From Chlorops oryzae (Eukaryota > Arthropoda > Insecta > Diptera > Chloropidae): 64,000 nt of DNA. The DNA lies in contig CM035807.1 of assembly GCA_020466095.1 (NCBI GenBank), positions 29,761,176 through 29,825,175 of the forward strand, written 5' to 3'. Made by a program: the position numbers and the translations under genes. The first letter of the stretch is position 1, and the number at the start of each line of letters is the position of its first letter. Positions 58,206 to 64,000 of the stretch are shown piece by piece. The notes beneath the pieces were generated by a model. The model was not told the origin of the DNA. It saw nothing but the letters and a program-made list of their open reading frames with translations, and did not search any database.

Positions 58206-58344
58206 TATTTCGATATAAACGAGCTTGGGGATCAAGATTTTCGGAAAAGTGAGGGTATAAAGGAATGTAAGCAAAAAAAAAAGACAAATTGAAGTCTCAT
58301 TACAAAAATATACAGCATACTTTAAGGGTCAATAGTGTATTTTC

Positions 58345-58604
58345 AAAGGGAACGGAAAATATTTGACTTCAGCACCCAAAAGTATGCTTATAAAATTCCG
58401 AATATTTCCGATAGTGACAAATCTATTCATTCTGTAGGTTTGCCAACTTAATCACATCTTGAGGAGGGGGTTTGAAAGATGTTCCGATATATTTAAAGCC
58501 TTAATTAAGCTCTATTTTGAAATACATAAAACTAATTTAATTGATTTTCAAACATTATAATGCATACCTTTAGGTGCTGAATTGAAATATTTTCTGTTGC
58601 TCTA
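58345..58604. mobile_element. hAT-type MITE family 1 copy
   Basis: Ends AAGGGAACGGAAAATATTTG and complement AGAGCAACAGAAAATATTTC, with inner repeats CAGCACCCAAAAGTATGC / GCATACCTTTAGGTGCTGA. Target duplication uncertain. Confidence 0.6.
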
Positions 58605-58903
58605 TTAATTTTCACATTTATTTATTTTTACTCCCTCACTTATCAAATTATAACTTTGCCTTTTATCCATAGATTTTGAAAACAAACACCGTATTTTGTT
58701 TTGAAACGCTGCACCTTTAAATCAAAAATGCGAAAAAAATAATTCCTGCTTCCGATCGATTTTTTAGATGCCAATAAAAGGTTAATTTCAGGAATGTTCT
58801 CCAAAGATATTTGTTTTTTTTTTAGGATTTAAGGTCTACAGAATTTGATTTACTTGAGCGATCTTACAACTACGTAAGCAAAAGTCGCTGAAAATTTCAT
58901 GTT

Positions 58904-59145
58904 CAGAGCTAGTATTTAGTTGACTTTATAAATTTTAAGCATATTTTATGGAGTACAAATTTTGCTTAACTCACATAAAGTTAAGATTCAAATCGATTTT
59001 TAACTTGAATATGAATTTTTGTGAAGTTAGAAAAGCGGTCTGAAGTTCAAATTCGCTAAACTTATTCGCAAAATGTTGTTAAATTTTTTTTTTGCCCCAT
59101 AAAGTATGCTTTAAATTTATAAATGTCAACAAAATTCGATCCCTA
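58904..59145. mobile_element. hAT-type MITE family 2 copy with exact 8-bp duplication
   Basis: 242 bp, flanked by TTCATGTT on both sides (58896-58903, 59146-59153). Ends CAGAGCTAGTATTTAGTTGA and complement TAGGGATCGAATTTTGTTGA. Same family as 46752-46957 and the fragments at 32752 and 63905. Confidence 0.88.
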
Positions 59146-60499
59146 TTCATGTTGTTAACTTGAAGGGATACTTGGTTCAAATCGGATGATTTATTGTGGA
59201 GTTCAGCTCGTAAAACCTGCTTCCACAAAATTTTTTTTAGTACGGTTTTCGAGCTTAGAAGGCCAAAGTCTATAAAAAAAGTGCATTTAGATAGACGGAA
59301 AAAATTAAAAATTATTATTTGTAAACTAGTGTAGGTATTTGCTAGCATTTGAAAAGTGGTATATACAATTAAATCAACAGACCTCTTCTAGTATTTTCGT
59401 ACGAGAAATATATTTTATTTCTCTTCAAGCCGCAAAATATGTATATACATTTTATTAATAAGAAAAACCACTTCATCATTTCCAGCACACTGATTTCTTG
59501 TTTGCCCAAGAATAAATGGAAAAATGAATGAAAAATAAATATAAATATGAAACAGGCCGGCAAAAAGATCAGAATTAAGGATGAAACATCATAATCAGGA
59601 ATAAAGCGCAAGCGGCAGCGATTCTGATTCGAATTCCAAATGGACAAAAAGTTAACCCATTAACCGGAGTCGGATGTCAAACTAACGAAACAATTTTAAA
59701 CGTCAGTTGCACTCACTTAATTTCATTTAACCCTCTTCGCAAACACAGCTCATAAACGTTTGTATGTATGTATGTATGTATGTATGTATGAATATGTGTG
59801 GATGTACGTACCGTAGATATTTCCATTTGAAAAGTAATTCTCTTGATGCTCACTTGGCCTTTCATTGAAGAGAAAACTTTTCGGAGCTTTTGTATTTGTT
59901 TGGGGAAATCTGTGCCCTTAAGTGAAATTCTTTTGTATAAGTATTTTGCATAAAGTCACCGGACGGGAGGGGGCAATCTTTTCATTCTTTTTTTCTTTCC
60001 ACCATTTCCTCTACCTTTCCCATTTTCGTTTCTTTGACTTTTCATCGCTCTGCACCTTCCGTTCGTTGAATGCTGCTAAGTTTTTGACAGTCTTTGATGC
60101 TCTTAATTTTTTAACATTTTTTATTGCGTTTTTTTTTTTTCTTTTTTGTTCCTTTTCTTCTTTATTTTTTTCTTCATGGAAAATTGCTCGGCAACAATAA
60201 AAATAAAGTCATCAGGCACTCCAGAAGGTATACGAACACTTATCAAACACTTATACAAACCTATGTATAATGAATTGAACAAGTCTGTGAAGAATGTTTG
60301 TTTTTGTTTTTTTGTGTGTGTTAGTGTGCGCTCAAGAAAATGTCCTGATGGCCTTATTAAAAACTTTTAGTTGACTTACAATGAAGAAAACATTTTAATT
60401 TTCACATAAAGCTGCCATTGGACAGCTTTCTTTTTTATAAATGTCTTAAGTAATTGAGACTCGAAAGTGAATTACAAAAAGAAAGCTTCAATTAATGTA
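59146..60499. other. Unassigned DNA
   Basis: (TATG)n at about 59760-59790. Long T-rich frames (59922-60200) are low-complexity. No gene. Confidence 0.4.
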
Positions 60500-60658
60500 C
60501 AGTGTACTCTCCCCTTGCGGACACTCCTCATAGACGGGCAATTTTTGGGAATGGTCTGGCGATCCTGCCACTCAAAAAGTTCCCTCTTAAGCAGACACCA
60601 CTATTAAGCGGACATATTTTTCGATAACGCAGGTGTCCGCTTTAGAGCGAGTACACTG
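60500..60658. mobile_element. pogo/Tigger-like MITE with TA duplication
   Basis: 159 bp, ends CAGTGTACTCTCCCC and complement CAGTGTACTCGCTCTAAAG, each flanked by TA. Interior words GCGGACACTCC and GGTGTCCGCTTTAGAG match the pogo-type CAGT...CTCGCTTAA...GGACA layout. A second copy is at 63228-63384. Confidence 0.82.
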
Positions 60659-60660
60659 TA

Positions 60661-62149
60661 CATTCATATATAGCGTAGTGGTCCTTAGAGTACTTATTTT
60701 AGAAATGAAATGATTTTCAACTGAATTTAACATTAAATTGCATATTTACTCTCCAATTAGATTGCGGGAATTTCTCACACATGTCAATCGAATGAATTTA
60801 TTTAGACAATTGAATTTCATTCTATCGATTGTTCATTCAATAATAATAATTCATTTAAGCCAAATAGGGTCAATAGAAAAACCATTCATTTCTTGTCGAA
60901 GACTTCTAACACTTTTCTGACATCTGCAATTCTCATTTATTGAATTTTGTTTACAATTGTTTGCATGCGAGTTCCTGTCCAATCGTTTTCATTGCCATCT
61001 TAAGATGCATTATTTGTCAGTTGTTTCTGTCGGGAAAACAAGAAGTCAGTCGAAACTATTCAATCGATAATAAGAATATTCATAACATCACAATCTTTGG
61101 CGATTGAGTTTAATTGTTGTTTATAAACGATGAAGTCACTGTGTGTTGTACTTTAATATCTAAGCTTAGAGAATTTCAATGAAATGGTTTTGGAACATAT
61201 ATTGATCAGGAAAAGAAGCATATATTGATCAGCAGGATTATCTACTGTTTAAAAGTCACTTGCTTCAGAAAGTATTTCAAGGCAAAAATTTCATTGAGGA
61301 TATTGTGTTGAAAGATGTTTCTGGAAGAAGGGACATCAGGGGTACAAAGAGGCGGATAAGTCAAAAGATAACGATTGATTATCTTCGAAATGTTAAAAAG
61401 ATGTGAAAAAATAATTAAATTGTTGAGATTTATGCAGTTTGTAGCTACTAAATGGATTTTTACCGAATCAGTTAATACTACAACTATTTTGTCTGAGTCT
61501 AGGGCTAAAGCTTTGCGATTGATAGGAAAGAAAAACATTGAAGGCTTTAGCAGATATAGCTACTTATAAGTAATTGTGCAACTAAATTCTCGGCCACACC
61601 TTCTGAGATCGATTTATACAAAGAAATTTCGACTATATGACTTAACCAATTATAAAGAGTTGCTATACTAGGGCGTTTCAGACGTGAAAAAAGTTGAATT
61701 TCGAAGCCGGCGGGGTCTCAAGCGAAAGATATTTTTTTGGAAAACTGTATGAAAATTGGGCAGTTTTGGGCCTAAGGGAATAGTAATAAGAGGAAAAGAC
61801 CTAATGTTATTCGAAAAATTTGGGCATCATTTACAATTTTTTAAATTGAAGTTTAGACGTCTAGTTGACATTCTTGTTTGAAAAAGGAAATTGGAGTCCA
61901 TGTCTATAATATGGGCATAGAGGTTAAATATAAGATAGATATATGATACTAGGCTCTGTTTATCTCTTTCCAATCGCTATTTTGATACAATAATCATGGT
62001 CTAAGCATGTCAGTTCGATAACAGATTCTGAATAAATTTCCCTCAGAGTAGTATGAGACGATCTCTCTTTTTCAATTCACAGAATTCGCTATTTTAATAC
62101 AATTAATTATTTCAAGCATTGAAGATGCAACAAATCAGACATTAAGCTT
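60661..62149. other. Unassigned DNA
   Basis: AT-rich, no gene. A GAATCAGTTAATAC-type frame at 61375-61569 has no domain. Confidence 0.4.
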
Positions 62150-62730
62150 AGTCCCTTCATGGAATAATTTGACGAACTTCAGAGCTTCTTCATGAACACA
62201 CGAAGCTTCGGTAAAAGAAATAGCTAAGCTTGAAAATTTTAGCTTGCTGCAACTTGAAGTATAAAAGAAAAGTTACATTTAGCTGCAGCTCACTTGGATC
62301 TTGTGAATAAGTGTTGAAAACTTCAGAGCTTCTTCATGACCCGAAGCTTTGGTAAAAAGAACATAGCTTTAAGCTTCGAAAATTGCTCCCATTGCTCTGT
62401 GCCTCAACTTTCGAATTTTCAAAAAAGAGCTTAAAATGTTTTTTTTATGTGCAGCTCACTTGGATCTTGCTGGATGAATGTCCCCGAATATGAATTGTTC
62501 CAATAGCGAATAAACGGGCATTAAAGCATTTGTTGCTCAATTTGAACATTTCTGATATGCTCCATTGCTCTGTGCCTCAACTTTCGAATTTTCAAAAAAG
62601 AGCTTAAATTATTGTTTTTTTTTTCGTAAGCATTTCTGCTTGATGAATTCCCCGAATATGAAGTTGTTCCCATAGCGATAGGGAAAAGCATTTGTTGCTT
62701 CAATTTGAACATTTCTATATGAAAATATTG
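62150..62730. repeat. Diverged tandem duplications with AGCTT words
   Basis: Two kinds of unit: CTTCAGAGCTTCTTCATGA...CGAAGCTT at 62170 and 62320, and a ~170-bp unit (ATTGCTCTGTGCCTCAACTT ... GCATTTGTTGCT) at about 62390-62560 and 62563-62720. Copies differ by small indels. No ORF of note beyond chance. Confidence 0.65.
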
Positions 62731-63227
62731 TGTCGGCTTTAGACTGAAATTCCTGGAAGCTAGTAAGTCGCCATCAATGGACGTATATATGTACGTTAGC
62801 AAGGGCAATACGGATGAGGCAGCTGATAACTTTCCCATTTGATTAAAAACTCGTATAGGTTTTTCCCAAAAATCTTAGGAATGCGACTGTTGGCACTAGT
62901 CTATAACAAACTTTCTTAGAAGATGTCAACAATCATGCGCTATGGACGTCGGTCTTCTTAGAACTTTGAAATATTTTTTGGAAAAAATTTATTTTTTAAT
63001 GAACCACACGATTTGAACAAACTTTCTCTCAAATTAAAGAAAATTAAACCCTTTAATACTCGTTTTCATATTAATGTAAGATCGGTAACAAAAAGATTGT
63101 TGACTTTAACTCTCTAGACAAATTTTCGAACTTTTATCGGGCTCTAAAAAACCGATCACTGACAGAAATTTTTTTGAGTATTTTTAAATGAAAGGTCATT
63201 CTACACCTAACAAAATAAGATTTTATT

Positions 63228-63384
63228 TTTCAAAATCTCCTTGCGGACACTCCTCTAACAGGGAAAATTTTTGGGAATGGTCTGGCGGTCCTGCCTCTCA
63301 AAAAATTTCCTCTTAAGCGGACTACTCTATTCAGTGAACATATTTTTCGATCCCGCAGGTGTCCGCTTAAGAGAGAGTACACTG
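63228..63384. mobile_element. pogo/Tigger-like MITE, second copy with damaged left end
   Basis: Matches 60512-60658 (TTGCGGACACTCCTC, TTTTGGGAATGGTCTGGCG, GTGTCCGCTTAAGAGAGAGT, CACTG then TA) but lacks the terminal CAGTGTACTC on the left. Confidence 0.75.
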
Positions 63385-63904
63385 TAAATTGCAAAGAATT
63401 TTATAAGCAGGGCTGGGCATGAGAGCTCCATGGAGCCGTGAGAGTAAAAACTTGTGTAGCAATACAAAATGCAGCGACAGAGAAGAAAACGAAAAATTTG
63501 TCAGAGAGAGAAAATTAACCAATCAGAAAAGGCTTTAGGTCAGGGGTCGCAAAATGGGTATAGATAATTGTGTGAGTGAGAGCATGTGCAGCGGTCTACT
63601 AAAAATAGCCGAAAATAAAGCAAAAAAATTCTTGAAACTAGCTAAATAATAAAGCTGATAGTAGCATAAAAGAGCTGAAACTGACGGAATAAAGCTATAA
63701 ACTTCCGCATACCCGCTCTCGATGTTGCATGCTCGGCTGATCCCGTCAAACTGAGACAAGAGCGTAAGCAATACATGTGAGTAAGCTGTCGTCAAAAATT
63801 GTTCCTAGCGGTGCCGACCCCTGCTTTTAGGTACATTCTAAAAATTGAGAGCAAGCAAAATGTTTTATTATCGTAGCATGGGTTGCATATAGATTGCGTG
63901 TATT
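63385..63904. other. Unassigned DNA
   Basis: No gene; an 86-codon minus frame (63535-63795) lacks any recognisable domain. Confidence 0.4.
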
Positions 63905-64000
63905 TTTTAAGCTTTTATCAAATTTGAAGCATACTTTGTGGGGGGGATATTTTTTTTGCTTATCACCATATTTGGAAATAAGTAGCGAATTTGAACTTCA
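63905..64000 (-). mobile_element. hAT-type MITE family 2, copy cut by window end
   Basis: On minus it reads TGAAGTTCAAATTCGCTA, then CCCACAAAGTATGCTTCAAA, matching 59041-59125. The rest lies beyond the window. Confidence 0.55.

Noticed and set aside
57814..58287. 157-codon minus-strand frame
   Set aside because: It lies almost entirely inside the motif-array element and tRNA-like cassette; the composition follows the repeats and no domain is visible.

Overview
The window looks like AT-rich intergenic or intronic DNA from a higher (brachyceran) fly. Supporting this are short GT-AG introns, an insect-type astacin protease, a decayed irritans-type mariner, BEL/Pao and 3'-end non-LTR remnants, abundant TACA/TATG microsatellites and two dipteran 'GGGTATA' repeat families with TCCG/TCTG arrays. 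There are few genes and many layers of mobile DNA. No species can be assigned.

Region 1 (about 0.67-11.13 kb) is the most informative. Inverted repeats of about 120-140 bp (669-790 and 10984-11126) bound a locus that would be about 3.1 kb without later insertions. It carries a minus-strand two-finger C2H2 gene, a minus-strand three-exon gene with an ING-like PHD finger, and a divergent small plus-strand ORF; no transposase was recognised. A foldback DNA transposon with a perfect 8-bp target duplication (1184-8537) sits inside the zinc-finger coding sequence. That foldback was itself hit by a BEL/Pao retrotransposon with near-identical LTRs and no RT core to integrase (2406-6963), and by a piggyBac-like TTAA element (7378-8429). 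Because the foldback has two long arms, each arm keeps an empty site for the insertion in the other arm, so the order of events can be read directly.

Region 2 (11-25 kb) holds an interrupted dipteran repeat, the catalytic exon of an astacin metalloprotease (13925-14730, minus), a TTATG satellite split by a decayed mariner (19219-20605), a second mariner fragment, and a possible 3'-terminal coding exon (24197-24442).

Region 3 (25-64 kb) has no convincing host gene. It is a mosaic of non-autonomous elements: hAT-type MITEs with exact 8-bp duplications (41101-41267, 46752-46957, 58904-59145), a pogo-like MITE (60500-60658), a tRNA-headed SINE (28849-29105), two GGGTATA repeat families, a non-LTR 3' fragment (53855-54352), and a set of elements whose arms are arrays of an element-specific palindromic motif. 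Three of the latter carry tRNA-like A-box/B-box cassettes in their centres (33.0-34.1, 41.4-42.3 and 57.6-58.2 kb).

The genes do not form an operon-like pathway. The zinc-finger, PHD and small-ORF genes are linked only by lying between one pair of inverted repeats, and the astacin is an ordinary secreted protease gene whose upstream exons were not found.
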